Below, one piece after another: positions 8,473 through 22,074 of a stretch of DNA of 64,000 nt. The position numbers and the translations under genes were made by a program. Source of the stretch: Mycolicibacter terrae (GTDB lineage: Bacteria; Actinomycetota; Actinomycetes; Mycobacteriales; Mycobacteriaceae); assembly GCF_010727125.1 (NCBI RefSeq), contig NZ_AP022564.1, forward strand, positions 4,402,001-4,466,000, read 5' to 3'. The notes under the pieces are model-generated. The model made no database searches. It was not told the origin of the DNA and saw only the letters and a program-made list of their open reading frames with translations. Every line of letters begins with the position of its first letter. Position 1 is the stretch's first letter.

Positions 8473-9897
8473 TCAGCAGTCGTAGTACAGCGCGAACTCG
8501 TAGGGGTGCGGGCGCAGGTTGACCGGGTTGATCTCGTTCTCACGCTTGTAGTTGATCCAGGTCTGGATCAGGTCCGGGGTGAAAACCCCGCCTTCGGTGA
8601 GGTATTCGTGATCGGCCTCCAGGTTGTCGATCACGTGGGCCAACTGGGTGGGAGCCTGCGGGATGGCGGCGGCCTCATCGGGGGGCAGTTCGTAGAGGTC
8701 CTTGTCGACCGGCGCGGCCGGTTCGATCTTGTTCTTGACGCCGTCGATGCCGGCCATCAGCATGGCCGCGAACGCCAGATACGGGTTGCCCGAGGAGTCC
8801 GGGCAGCGGAACTCCAGCCGCTTGGCCTTCGGATTGGTGCCGGTGATCGGGATGCGCACGCAGGCCGACCGGTTGCGCTGGCTGTAGACCAGGTTGATCG
8901 GCGCCTCATAGTGCGGTACCAGGCGCTTGTAGGAGTTGATGGTCGGGTTGGTGAACGCCAGCAGCGACGGCGCGTGGTGCAGGATGCCGCCGATGTAGTA
9001 GCGGGCGGTGTCGGACAGCCCGGCGTAGCCGGCCTCGTCGTAGAACAGCGGTTCGCCGTCCTGCCAGACCGACTGGTGCACGTGCATGCCCGAGCCGTTG
9101 TCGCCGAAGAGCGGTTTGGGCATGAAGGTGACGGTCTTGCCGTGCGCCCAGGCGGTGTTCTTGATGATGTATTTGAACTGCATCAGATCATCGGCGGCAT
9201 GTAGCAGCGTGTTGAACTTGTAGTTGATCTCGGTCTGCCCGCCGGTGCCGACCTCGTGGTGTCCGCGCTCCACCGTGAAGCCGGCGTTGGTGAGGTTGGT
9301 GGTCATGGCGTCGCGCAGGTCGACGTACTGGTCGTTGGGAGCCACCGGGAAGTAGCCGCCCTTGGGCCGAACCTTGTACCCGAGATTGGGGCTGCCGTCG
9401 GCCTCGGTCGTGCGACCGGTGTTCCACCAACCGGCGACGGAGTCCACCTGGTAGAACGACCCGTTGATCTGAGAGTCGAAGTTCACCGAGTCGAAGATGT
9501 AGAACTCGGCCTCGGCACCGAAGTAGGCGGTGTCGGCGATGCCGGTGCTGGTGAGGAAGTTCTCGGCTTTGCGCGCGACGTTGCGCGGATCACGCGAGTA
9601 GGGCTCGCGGGTGAACGGGTCGTGCACGAAGAAGTTCAGATTCAGCGTCTTGGCCGCCCGGAACGGATCGATCCATGCGGTGGCGGGGTCGGGCAGCAGC
9701 AGCATGTCCGACTCGTGAATGGACTGGAAGCCGCGGATCGAGGAGCCGTCGAAGGCCAGTCCGTCCTCGAAAACGCTCGCATCCAGCGCCGATGCTGGGA
9801 TGGAGAAGTGTTGCATCACCCCAGGCAGATCACAGAATCGAATGTCGACATACTCGACTGACTCATCAGCGACAAGCTTGAAAATATCGTCGGCCAT
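8473..9897 (-). CDS. glnA: Glutamine synthetase type I, GlnA1-like
   Basis: A 474-residue glutamine synthetase making glutamine from glutamate, ammonia and ATP. Family marks include DGLAFDGSSIRGFQSIHESD, the metal-site GAEAEFYIFDS, MPKPLFGDNGSGMHVHQS, NRSACVRIP and the C-terminal tail RPHPYEFALYYDC. The GlnE adenylylation tyrosine is present in DKDLYELPPDE. The start at 9897 (MADDIFKL) has AAGGAG; an upstream ATG does not. Sequence is very close to M. tuberculosis GlnA1, although Rv2220 lies elsewhere in that genome. Here it stands divergent to gltB, putting GS and GOGAT side by side. It may be a second GlnA1-type gene or the only one, relocated. Confidence 0.95.
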   Translation of the reverse strand: MADDIFKLVADESVEYVDIRFCDLPGVMQHFSIPASALDASVFEDGLAFDGSSIRGFQSIHESDMLLLPDPATAWIDPFRAAKTLNLNFFVHDPFTREPYSRDPRNVARKAENFLTSTGIADTAYFGAEAEFYIFDSVNFDSQINGSFYQVDSVAGWWNTGRTTEADGSPNLGYKVRPKGGYFPVAPNDQYVDLRDAMTTNLTNAGFTVERGHHEVGTGGQTEINYKFNTLLHAADDLMQFKYIIKNTAWAHGKTVTFMPKPLFGDNGSGMHVHQSVWQDGEPLFYDEAGYAGLSDTARYYIGGILHHAPSLLAFTNPTINSYKRLVPHYEAPINLVYSQRNRSACVRIPITGTNPKAKRLEFRCPDSSGNPYLAFAAMLMAGIDGVKNKIEPAAPVDKDLYELPPDEAAAIPQAPTQLAHVIDNLEADHEYLTEGGVFTPDLIQTWINYKRENEINPVNLRPHPYEFALYYDC

Positions 9898-10160
9898 ACT
9901 GCTCTCCTTTGCGCGCAGACCAGCCAGACGATAGGCAGCCCACATTTCCTGAACATCATCCAGTTATTGCGTACAGGTAACACAACCCTCACCGGCCGGC
10001 ATTTGCTCAGCAGGTGGCACGCTGTGCAGATCCGGGTATATCGTGACCTTGCCTGTGAAGATTTTCAGGCGAACCGCCGTTCAATGTCGCACGGATCAAA
10101 CCCCTCGATCGATCAGTTATGTCGACGATTCGAGGCCGAAGTGCGAAGGGTCACGTGGTG
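9898..10160. promoter_or_regulatory. Divergent glnA-gltB control region
   Basis: The 263 bases between glnA and gltB have a lower GC content than the genes (for example around 9950-10080) and must hold both promoters. Nitrogen control by GlnR is expected for such a pair. I see an AC-N9-AC arrangement near 9976-9992 (GTAACACAACCCTCACC), but such spacing is common by chance, so I do not call an operator. Confidence 0.35.
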
Positions 10161-14766
<4,606 letters not shown>

Positions 14767-14774
<8 letters not shown>

Positions 14775-16218
14775 CCCGAGAGGATTTCTCACCCACACCC
14801 AGCGCATCCTGCCGTTGCGGCGTCCGGTCTCCGAGCGGGTGGGTGACTGGAACGAGGTCTATCAGGAGTTTCCCGAGGACACCCTTCGGGAGCAGGCCAG
14901 CCGCTGCATGGACTGCGGTATCCCGTTCTGCCACAACGGCTGTCCGCTGGGGAATCTGATCCCGGAATGGAACGACCTGGTCCGCACCGGGCGCTGGCGC
15001 GAAGCGTTCGATCGGCTGCATGCCACCAATAATTTCCCGGACTTCACCGGCCGGCTGTGCCCCGCGCCGTGCGAGCCGGCCTGCGTACTGGGTATCAACC
15101 AACCGCCCGTCACGATCAAGCAGATCGAGTACGAGATCGTGGAGCGCGGCTTCAAGGAGGGCTGGGCGCAACCGATCCCGCCGTCGGTCCGGACCGGGAA
15201 GTCGGTCGCGGTGGTGGGCTCCGGGCCGGCCGGGCTGGCCGCCGCGCAACAGCTCACCCGGGCCGGGCACGCGGTGACGGTGTTCGAGCGTGACGACCGC
15301 ATCGGTGGGCTGCTGCGCTACGGCATCCCGGAGTTCAAGATGGAGAAGCGCATCGTCGACCGGCGGCTGGAACAGATGGCCGGCGAGGGCACGGAGTTCC
15401 GGGCCGGCGTGAACGTGGGCGTGGACGTGACGGCCGACCAGCTGCGCAGCGACTTCGATGCCGTCGTGCTGGCCGGCGGCGCCACCGCCTGGCGTGACCT
15501 GCCGATCCCCGGTCGCGAGCTCGACGGCATCCACCAGGCGATGGAGTACCTGCCGTGGGCCAACCGGGTGCAGGCCGGAGACCTGTCCGAGCCGCCGATC
15601 ACCGCGCACGGCAAGAAGGTGATCATCATCGGCGGTGGCGACACCGGCGCCGACTGTTTGGGCACCGTGCACCGCCAGGGCGGCACCTGCGTCCACCAGT
15701 TCGAGATCATGCCGCGTCCGCCGGAGACCCGTGACCCGTCCACGCCGTGGCCGATGTATCCGCTGGTGATGCGGACCTCGGCTGCGCACGAGGAGGGCGG
15801 CGACCGGGTGTTCTCGGTCAACACCGAGGAGTTCCTCGGCCGCGACGGTCGGGTCACCGGATTGCGGGCCCACGAGGTGCGCCGGCGCAATGGCGCGTTC
15901 GAAAAGGTGGACGGCACCGACTTCGAACTCGAAGCCGACCTGGTGTTGCTGGCGATGGGGTTCGTCGGCCCGGAACGGTCGGCGCTGCTGAGTGATCTGG
16001 GCGTGGAGTTCACCGCCCGCGGCACAGTGGCACGGGATGAGGACTTCGCCACCGGCGTGCCGGGCGTCTACGTCGCCGGGGACATGGGGCGCGGGCAGTC
16101 CCTGATCGTCTGGGCGATCGCCGAGGGCCGAGCCGCCGCGGCGGGCGCCGACCGGTATCTGATGGGCAAGACGGTATTGCCGTCCCCGATCAAGCCCACG
16201 ACGGCGCCGATCCACTGA
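14767..16218 (+). CDS. gltD: Glutamate synthase (NADPH) small subunit
   Basis: A 483-residue GOGAT beta subunit, which takes electrons from NADPH and passes them to GltB. The N-terminus holds cysteine clusters for Fe-S centres (CMDCGIPFCHNGCPLGN, LCPAPCEPACVLG). The FAD fingerprint is GSGPAGLAAAQQL, near residue 155, and the NADPH fold is IIGGGDTGADC. The ATG at 14767 overlaps the last 8 bases of gltB, indicating translational coupling. The C-terminal FAD contact GVYVAGDMGRGQSLIVWAI is intact. It is the usual partner of gltB. Confidence 0.97.
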
Positions 16219-16418
16219 GTCAGATCCGCGCCACGGTGGGCCGCACCCGGGCCGATGATCGCCCCGCGCAGTCGCCGGTGGGCTGAACAGATCGGCACTG
16301 AAACCGCAATAGTCACTTTGATAACTTCTGTATCACAATGCGGCGCGTCGCGTTTTGTTTGCCCGCGGTCCGGTGTCTAATGATCAGCAATGGGCGCCGC
16401 GTTAACCGATGTGTTAAC
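16219..16418. other. AT-richer intergenic stretch after gltD
   Basis: About 200 bases without a convincing gene. The segment 16305-16420 is distinctly AT-rich for this genome (for example TTTGATAACTTCTGTATCAC) and includes the 8-base palindrome TGTTAACA just inside the downstream frame. It probably carries a promoter for the small downstream gene. No terminator hairpin was found after gltD. Confidence 0.35.
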
Positions 16419-16610
16419 ATGGTCCGCGTTATTCCAATCTGGTCCGAGCCGGGGCGGGGGTTTTTCGCCGTGTACATCAACCCGATATACCGATACCGGA
16501 TGGGCCGAATGGCCTGGTCACTGCTGCGGCATCCGCGCAGGAGCCGGGAGTTCCCGGCGAAGAACGAGCGTCTGATCACGGCCGACGAGCTGATGCGCTA
16601 CGCGACGTAG
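16419..16610 (+). CDS. Small hypothetical protein downstream of gltD
   Basis: A short frame of 63 codons beginning MVRVIPIWSEPGRGFF and ending ERLITADELMRYAT. The part from VYINPIYRYRMGRMAW onward looks like real coding sequence: a short hydrophobic and basic stretch followed by a charged tail. A GTG at 16470 would give a 46-residue form and has GGCGGGGG upstream; the ATG at 16419 has no clear ribosome binding site. M. tuberculosis has a small gene (Rv3857c) in the same place after gltD; relatedness is not verified. Function unknown. Confidence 0.4.
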   Translation: MVRVIPIWSEPGRGFFAVYINPIYRYRMGRMAWSLLRHPRRSREFPAKNERLITADELMRYAT

Positions 16611-16675
16611 GTTGTTCGGGGCGGCGTCGGCCGATTGTCGCCGAGAAGTTTGCTGCGACGTTATCGAGGCGTGAC

Positions 16676-17536
16676 TTAAGCCGCGATCGGGGTCCAAAGG
16701 CCGGAATCCCGGATCGCCTCGGCCAACGGTTCTAGGACCGCCGGGTCATAGGGCGCCGGCAGATAGATGATCGCCAGCTCCAGGCCTTCGGCGCCGAGGG
16801 CCGCGGCGTCGTCGACCACCTTGTGGTAATCATGATCCGGCTCCAGGCGCAGGTGCGCCGACAGGGTGATCTCGCCCGCGTCGCGGCCGATGTCGGCGCA
16901 GTGGCCGGCCAGCACCTCGCGTTTGCGGGCGAACTCCGCCGGCGTGCCCCCGACGAAGTTCCAATGCTGGGCGTAACGCGCGGTGATCCTCAGGGTGCGC
17001 TTCTCGCCGCTGCCGCCGATGCAGATCGGCGGGTGCGGTCGCTGCGGACCCTTGGGCTCGTTGCGGGCGTTTTCCAGCCGGTAATAGGTGCCGGAGAACG
17101 TGGTCGTCTCCGCGCTCAACAGGCTGACCAGGACTTCGCAGGCCTCCTCGAAGCGATCGAAGCGCTCACGGAGGCTGCCCAGTTCGATTCCGTAGGCTCC
17201 GGACTCCTCCTCGTTCCAGCCGGCGCCGATGCCCAACTCCAGCCGGCCCCCGGAGATGATGTCGAGTGCCGCGGCCATATTGGCCAACACGGCGGGATGG
17301 CGGTAGTGGATCCCGGTGACCAAGGTGCCCAGCCGTAGCCGGGTGGTGGCCTGGGCCAGCGCCGTCAGCGTGGTCCAGCCCTCCAGGCAGGGCCCGCTCG
17401 AATCGGTGAAGATCGGATAGAAGTGGTCGAAGGTCCAGCCGGACTCGTAGACGTCGATGTCGTCGGCGGCCTGCCAGACCGCCAGCATGTCGGCCCAGGT
17501 GGTGTTCTGCGGCGAGGTCTTGAACGCGAAGCGCAT
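16676..17536 (-). CDS. LLM-class F420-dependent oxidoreductase
   Basis: A 286-residue luciferase-like TIM-barrel oxidoreductase. Typical marks are TRLRLGTLVTGIHYRHPAVL, ALDIISGGRLELGIGAGWNE, YGIELGSLRERFDRFEEACE and the phosphate-binding PPICIGGSGEKRTLRITARY. In mycobacteria this subfamily generally uses deazaflavin F420; no FMN-specific feature is evident. The substrate cannot be read from the sequence. Convergent with the small frame ending at 16610, and divergent from the membrane protein gene at 17607. Confidence 0.85.
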   Translation of the reverse strand: MRFAFKTSPQNTTWADMLAVWQAADDIDVYESGWTFDHFYPIFTDSSGPCLEGWTTLTALAQATTRLRLGTLVTGIHYRHPAVLANMAAALDIISGGRLELGIGAGWNEEESGAYGIELGSLRERFDRFEEACEVLVSLLSAETTTFSGTYYRLENARNEPKGPQRPHPPICIGGSGEKRTLRITARYAQHWNFVGGTPAEFARKREVLAGHCADIGRDAGEITLSAHLRLEPDHDYHKVVDDAAALGAEGLELAIIYLPAPYDPAVLEPLAEAIRDSGLWTPIAA

Positions 17537-17606
17537 TCAGCCGACGTTAGCGTGTTCGCCCGCCCCGGAGCGCCAAACGCCCCACGTGGCCCGATAGGCT
17601 CCCGCT

Positions 17607-18038
17607 GTGGACATGGTGACGCTGGGCATCGATACCAAGGTGACGTTGTTGGCGGCCGGGCTGATCTTCCTGCTGGCGCTGCTGCTCGGCGTCTGGAAGT
17701 ACCAGCAGATCGCCACCTCGGAGAACCACCAGGCCCACATCTACGTCGACATCGCCCACCGGGCGGCGTTGCTGTACTCCTTCGCCACGCTGCTGGTCGC
17801 GGTGTTCGTCGAGCTCAGCGGCTGGCCCACCTGGGTGAACATGACCGCCTCGATGGTGATGGTGTACTTCTTCGTCACCGCCATCGGCAGCTACATGCTG
17901 CACGGCGCGTTGCGCGACACCACCAACCAGTTCGAGAAGGCCGGTCGGCTCTTGCGACTGGGCATGCTGTTGCTCATCATCGGTGAGATCGGTGGCTTCG
18001 CAGTGCTGCTGGCCGGCTTCGGCATCGGTGAGTTCTGA
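17607..18038 (+). CDS. Four-helix membrane protein of unknown function
   Basis: A 143-residue protein with four hydrophobic segments at about residues 10-29, 51-68, 78-98 and 119-139. The loops contain conserved-looking polar stretches (YQQIATSENHQAHIYVDIAHRA is one, shown in part as ENHQAHIYVDIAHRA). I do not recognise a named family. The start is GTG at 17607, with an ATG two codons later as an alternative. Its end lies 7 bases from the convergent ethR stop. Confidence 0.65.
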   Translation: MDMVTLGIDTKVTLLAAGLIFLLALLLGVWKYQQIATSENHQAHIYVDIAHRAALLYSFATLLVAVFVELSGWPTWVNMTASMVMVYFFVTAIGSYMLHGALRDTTNQFEKAGRLLRLGMLLLIIGEIGGFAVLLAGFGIGEF

Positions 18039-18045
18039 CGCCGAC

Positions 18046-18690
18046 TTACAACGCTTCGCCGTAGATGCTGCTGACCCAGATGTGGGTCAGGGTGTCGACC
18101 ACCCGATCATGGTGGACCGACGGCTCCTCGGCGACCAGCGCGGCCATCATCGTGCGCTCGTTCATCTGATTCAGCGACGTCGCGAGATCCAGCGCCGGGA
18201 TCGTCGGCGGCGCGGCGCCGCGGTCGCGCTCGGCGGTGATCATCGCGGCGGTCTGCTCGATCCACTTGCGCATGAAGCCGTTCCACATCGCCCGGAACTC
18301 CGGACTGGAGGCCAGCGCCTCGGTGCCGGCCCGGGCGATCGCGCGATGCGAGCTGAACGCGGTGAAGAACGCCTTGATGCCGCTGCGCCAGACCCGGCGC
18401 GGGTCGGTCGGCAGCCGCTGCACCGCTCCGACGAACTTCTCGTCGGCGGCCGCGATCAGCGGCTCGAGCAGCGAGAGCAGCACCGCGTCCTTGGACTTGA
18501 AGTAGAAGTAGAACGTGGGCCGGGAGATGCCGGCGCCTTTGGCCAGGTCGTCCACCGAGATCTCGGCGAGCGGCCGCTGCCCGAGCAGTCGCTCGGCGGT
18601 GGACAGGATCGCCAGCTCGCGATCATCGCCGGACGGCCGGGCCGCGCGGCGTCCATAGCGGGTGGTATTTGGGCTGGCCACGACCGCCAC
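18046..18690 (-). CDS. ethR: EthR, TetR-family repressor of ethA
   Basis: A 214-residue TetR-family regulator. The N-terminal helix-turn-helix reads ISVDDLAKGAGISRPTFYFY FKSKDAVLL (residues about 44-72, written with a break), and flanking text ARPSGDDRELAIL and the C-terminal THIWVSSIYGEAL match M. tuberculosis EthR (Rv3855) closely. EthR represses the divergent monooxygenase gene ethA, and ligands in its deep hydrophobic pocket relieve repression. The start is GTG at 18690; a second GTG three codons later is possible. An operator fills the ethR-ethA gap. Confidence 0.95.
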   Translation of the reverse strand: MAVVASPNTTRYGRRAARPSGDDRELAILSTAERLLGQRPLAEISVDDLAKGAGISRPTFYFYFKSKDAVLLSLLEPLIAAADEKFVGAVQRLPTDPRRVWRSGIKAFFTAFSSHRAIARAGTEALASSPEFRAMWNGFMRKWIEQTAAMITAERDRGAAPPTIPALDLATSLNQMNERTMMAALVAEEPSVHHDRVVDTLTHIWVSSIYGEAL

Positions 18691-18698
18691 CTTACACG

Positions 18699-18750
18699 AT
18701 GTCGACTAAATCAACATGGTGTTGACTGACTCGACACACCGTTGATAACC
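18699..18750. promoter_or_regulatory. EthR operator between ethR and ethA
   Basis: The 67-base divergent gap carries overlapping repeats: the perfect palindrome TCAACA-TGG-TGTTGA at 18711-18725, and alternating GTCGAC (18701), TGTTGACT (18720), CTCGACAC (18730) and CGTTGATA (18740) units. The order of these units follows the 55-base EthR operator of M. tuberculosis, where several EthR dimers bind cooperatively. Binding here is inference from that resemblance. Confidence 0.8.
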
Positions 18751-18757
18751 TGTCGGC

Positions 18758-20236
18758 ATGACTGAACACCTCGATGTTGTGATCGTCGGTGCCGGTATCT
18801 CCGGCATCAGCGCGGCCTGGCACCTGCAGAACCGCTGCCCGGGCAAGAGCTACGCGATCCTGGAGCGCCGCGACGACCTCGGTGGCACCTGGGATCTGTT
18901 CAAATACCCGGGCATCCGCTCGGACTCCGATATGTTCACCCTCGGTTTCCGGTTCAAGCCGTGGCGCTCCGCCCAAGCGATCGCCGACGGCCCCTCGATC
19001 AAGGCCTACATCAAGGAGGCGGCTGCCGAGAACGGCATCGACTCCCACATCCGCTATCGCCAGCACGTGGTGGCCGCCGACTGGTCGGATGCGGAGAACC
19101 GCTGGACGGTGACGGTCGAGAGCGACGGCAAGCAGAGCCAGCTCAGTTGCTCGTTCCTGTTCGCCTGCAGCGGCTACTACAACTACGACGAGGGCTACTC
19201 GCCGCAGTTCGAAGGGGCCGAGGACTTCAGCGCCGCCGGGGGCACCATCGTGCACCCGCAGCACTGGCCCGAGGACTTGGACTACGCGGGCAAGCGGATC
19301 GTCGTGATCGGATCGGGTGCCACCGCGGTGACGTTGATCCCGAGCCTGGTGAACACCGGCGCCGGTCACGTCACCATGCTGCAGCGCTCCCCGACCTACG
19401 TCGGCTCGCTACCGCTGGTCGACCCGTTCGCCGAACGGGCGAACAAGCTGCTGCCGGCATCCGTTGCGCATGTCGCCAACCGGTGGAAGGCCATCGGCTT
19501 CAGCACCTTCCAATACCAACTGTCGCGGCGCTTCCCGGCGTTCATGCGCAAGACGCTGCTGACCATGGCCCAGCGGCGGCTGCCGAAGGGCTACGACGTC
19601 GAGAAGCACTTCGGCCCGAGCTACAACCCCTGGGACCAGCGGCTGTGCCTGGCGCCCAACGGCGACCTGTTCAAGACCATCCGCAACGGCAAGGCCGATG
19701 TCGTCACCGACACCATCGAGAAGTTCACCGAGACCGGTATCAAGCTGAGCTCCGGGGAGGAACTGCCCGCCGACATCATCATCACCGCGACCGGTTTGAA
19801 CCTGCAGCTGTTCGGCGGGGCCGAGGTGCGGCGCAACGGGGAGCCGGTGGACCTCAACGACACCATGGCCTACAAGGGCCTGATGCTCACCGGGCTGCCG
19901 AACATGGCGTTCACCATCGGCTACACCAATGCCTCCTGGACGTTGAAGGCCGACCTGGTTTCGGAGTTCGTCTGCCGGGTGCTCAGCTACATGGACGCCC
20001 ACGGGTTCGACACGGTGGTGCCCGGTCAGCCCGCTGCCGATATCGAGGACCGGCCGTTGATGGACTTCACCCCCGGCTATGTGCTGCGGGCACTGGACTA
20101 CCTGCCCAAGGCCGGGTCGCGCGCGCCATGGCGGCTCAAGCAGAACTATCTGCTCGACCTGCAGCTGATCCGGCGCGGCAAGGTCGACGACGACGTCTTG
20201 TCGTTCAGCAGGCACCGGGCCGCGATCGCGGCGTGA
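18758..20236 (+). CDS. ethA: EthA, FAD-containing Baeyer-Villiger monooxygenase
   Basis: A 492-residue flavin monooxygenase (M. tuberculosis EthA is 489). The FAD fold is VVIVGAGISGISAAWHL (residues about 6-22), the Baeyer-Villiger fingerprint region reads GGTIVHPQHWPEDLDY, and the NADPH fold is VVIGSGATAVTLIPSL. EthA oxidises ketones to esters and activates thioamide drugs such as ethionamide; its natural substrate is unsettled. Divergent from ethR, which should repress it. The stop codon abuts the stop codon of the convergent PLP-protein gene with no gap. Confidence 0.95.
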   Translation: MTEHLDVVIVGAGISGISAAWHLQNRCPGKSYAILERRDDLGGTWDLFKYPGIRSDSDMFTLGFRFKPWRSAQAIADGPSIKAYIKEAAAENGIDSHIRYRQHVVAADWSDAENRWTVTVESDGKQSQLSCSFLFACSGYYNYDEGYSPQFEGAEDFSAAGGTIVHPQHWPEDLDYAGKRIVVIGSGATAVTLIPSLVNTGAGHVTMLQRSPTYVGSLPLVDPFAERANKLLPASVAHVANRWKAIGFSTFQYQLSRRFPAFMRKTLLTMAQRRLPKGYDVEKHFGPSYNPWDQRLCLAPNGDLFKTIRNGKADVVTDTIEKFTETGIKLSSGEELPADIIITATGLNLQLFGGAEVRRNGEPVDLNDTMAYKGLMLTGLPNMAFTIGYTNASWTLKADLVSEFVCRVLSYMDAHGFDTVVPGQPAADIEDRPLMDFTPGYVLRALDYLPKAGSRAPWRLKQNYLLDLQLIRRGKVDDDVLSFSRHRAAIAA

Positions 20237-20992
20237 TCACGGCGCCCCGCCCCGCCCGTCGGAGACTTCAGGCCAGTAATAGGAGTCGGGGTAGGGGCGG
20301 GCGCCGAAGATCGCGGTCCCGATCCGCACCTCGGTGGCGCCCTCGGCGATCGCCAGGGGAAAGTCCCCGCTCATGCCCATCGACAGCCGCGGCAGGTCGT
20401 GGCCGTGCGCGGCGGCGTCGTCGCGCAGTCGTCGCAACCGGCGAAAGCAGCCGCGGACCGCGTCGGCGTCGGAGGTGTTGATGGCCAGCGTCATCAAGCC
20501 GCGCACCCGCAGCGTGGGGTAGTCGGCCAGCTCGTCGAGGAACGCCAGCAGCCGCTCGGGGTCCAGGCCGTATTTGCTCGGCTCGGGTGAGGTCTTGACC
20601 TGGACCAGCACGTCGATGGCACGGTTCTCGGCGCGCAGGTGCCGATCCAACGCCACGGCCAGCTTGGGGCGGTCCAGTGACTGCAGCTCGGAGGCCAGCC
20701 GCGCCACTACGCCGGCCTTGTTGGTCTGCAGGTTCCCGATCATCACCCAGTCGATTCCTGGGTCGGCCTCCCGGCCGGCCAGCGCCATCGCCTTGTCGCG
20801 GATCTCCTGGACCTTGTTCTCGCCGAAGCGGTGCAACCCCAGGTCTTCGGCTGCCTGCCGGATCACGTCCGGGCCGAAGGTCTTGCTCACCGGCAGCACG
20901 TTGACCTCATCGGGATCGCGCCCGGCGGCGCGACAGGCGTCGTCGACCCTTTCCCGCAGCCGTTCCCAGCGTGCCCGCAAGGTGGCGTCCAT
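20237..20992 (-). CDS. YggS/PLPBP-family pyridoxal phosphate homeostasis protein
   Basis: A 251-residue single-domain PLP-binding TIM barrel. The PLP lysine is Lys37 in LPVSKTFG; other family marks are FGENKVQEIRDKA, WVMIGNLQTNKAGVVA, the MTLAIN segment and LSMGMSGDFPLAIAEGATEVRIG. The family keeps vitamin B6 pools balanced and has no known enzyme activity. It lies 13 bases downstream of rraA on the same strand. The two convergent stop codons (ethA and this gene) form TGATCA. Confidence 0.9.
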   Translation of the reverse strand: MDATLRARWERLRERVDDACRAAGRDPDEVNVLPVSKTFGPDVIRQAAEDLGLHRFGENKVQEIRDKAMALAGREADPGIDWVMIGNLQTNKAGVVARLASELQSLDRPKLAVALDRHLRAENRAIDVLVQVKTSPEPSKYGLDPERLLAFLDELADYPTLRVRGLMTLAINTSDADAVRGCFRRLRRLRDDAAAHGHDLPRLSMGMSGDFPLAIAEGATEVRIGTAIFGARPYPDSYYWPEVSDGRGGAP

Positions 20993-21005
20993 CGGTGTGC
21001 CGGTC

Positions 21006-21479
21006 CTAGACGACGACGATGCCGTCGTCGTCGCTGTAGGCGATCTCGCCGGGCAGGAATAGGATGCCGCCGAGTTCGACGGCGACGTCGCGTTCGCCCG
21101 TGCCGGTCTTGGTGCTCTTTCGCGGATTGGTGCCCAGCGCCTTGACGCCGATGTCGAGCGTGCGCAGCGTCGCGGCGTCCCGCACGGCGCCGTGCACGAT
21201 CAGCCCGGCCCAGCCGTTGGAGCGGGCCAGCTCGGCGATGACGTCACCGACCAGCGCGGTGTGCAGCGAGCCCGCGCCGTCGATCACCAGCACCCCACCG
21301 TCGCCGGGCTCGGAGAGCACCGCCTTGAGCAGCGCGTTGTCTTCGAAACAGCGGACCGTGCTGATCCGGCCGGCGAATTCGGTGCGGCCGCCCAGTTGGC
21401 GGAACTGCAGATCGCAGCTGCGTACGTCGGCGCCGATGTCGTCGACCAGGTCGGCGGTGGGCCGGAAGGCTGCGGACAC
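21006..21479 (-). CDS. rraA: RraA-family protein (ribonuclease activity regulator-like)
   Basis: A 157-residue RraA/MenG-fold protein, the same length as M. tuberculosis Rv3853. Signature segments are RPTADLVDDIGADVRSCDLQ, GVLVIDGAGSLHTALVGDVI, GWAGLIVHGAVRDAATL and GTNPRKSTKTG. In E. coli RraA binds and inhibits RNase E; an earlier MenG methyltransferase annotation is considered wrong. Some relatives are aldolases, but the fit to classical RraA is better. The start is GTG. It lies 8 bases after the histone-like gene on the same strand, so the two are probably cotranscribed. Confidence 0.9.
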   Translation of the reverse strand: MSAAFRPTADLVDDIGADVRSCDLQFRQLGGRTEFAGRISTVRCFEDNALLKAVLSEPGDGGVLVIDGAGSLHTALVGDVIAELARSNGWAGLIVHGAVRDAATLRTLDIGVKALGTNPRKSTKTGTGERDVAVELGGILFLPGEIAYSDDDGIVVV

Positions 21480-21487
21480 CGGCGGGT

Positions 21488-21973
21488 TCAGCCCCGGCGC
21501 GCGCGCAACAGCCGGCGGATCAGCAACAGTCCGAGCAGGCCGAGGACACCGGCGGCCAGCATCGCCGCGGGCGACCGGCCGGACGGCGGCACCGACGGGG
21601 TGAGCGGGTTGCGGACCGCCTCGACCGTCGACTTCGCCTGGGCAGCCGTCTCCTTGGCACCGTCGGCGAGTCGGCCTGAACCGTTGGTGGCTGCGGGCCG
21701 CGCAGACGGCGAAGGAGCCGCGGCGGGTGCCTTCTTGGCGGGTGCTTTCTTGGCGGGTGCCTTCTTGGCCGCCTTGGCCGGAGCCTTCTTGGCGGCCTTG
21801 GCCGGAGCCTTTTTGGCGGCCTTCTTGGCGGGTGGCTCGGCCGGCGCAGTCGGCTCGGCCGACACGGTGGGCTCGCCCGGAGGGGCGGGCTCAGCCGGGG
21901 GCGACGCGGCCGGCTCGGCGGGCTCGGGTGCCGCGGCGGATTCGTGGTCGGGCTGGTCTTGCGGGTCGGTCAT
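21488..21973 (-). CDS. hns: Histone-like, lysine/alanine-repeat protein with C-terminal membrane anchor (Rv3852 type)
   Basis: A 161-residue protein. Residues 1-47 are acidic and rich in proline and glutamate. Residues about 48-85 consist of repeated AKKAPAK units like the tail of histone H1. A linker has AAQAKSTVEAVRN, then a hydrophobic segment (residues about 134-153, MLAAGVLGLLGLLLIRRLL) ends in arginines. This is the layout of M. tuberculosis Rv3852, also next to rraA. The basic repeats should bind DNA, while the C-terminus should tie the protein to the membrane. The repeats make the gene prone to length change. Confidence 0.87.
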   Translation of the reverse strand: MTDPQDQPDHESAAAPEPAEPAASPPAEPAPPGEPTVSAEPTAPAEPPAKKAAKKAPAKAAKKAPAKAAKKAPAKKAPAKKAPAAAPSPSARPAATNGSGRLADGAKETAAQAKSTVEAVRNPLTPSVPPSGRSPAAMLAAGVLGLLGLLLIRRLLRARRG

Positions 21974-22074
21974 GCGGCAGCTCCTCTGGCGGGTTCTCGT
22001 CTCAGATCAACTCGGCGACACCGGCAACTGCCCATCATGCCAGCATCGGACTGCGGGCAGGAGGTCGGCGGCGG

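Noticed and set aside
9976..9992. Possible GlnR site between glnA and gltB
   Set aside because: Only an AC-N9-AC spacing was found, which is frequent by chance; the flanking half-site bases do not match well.
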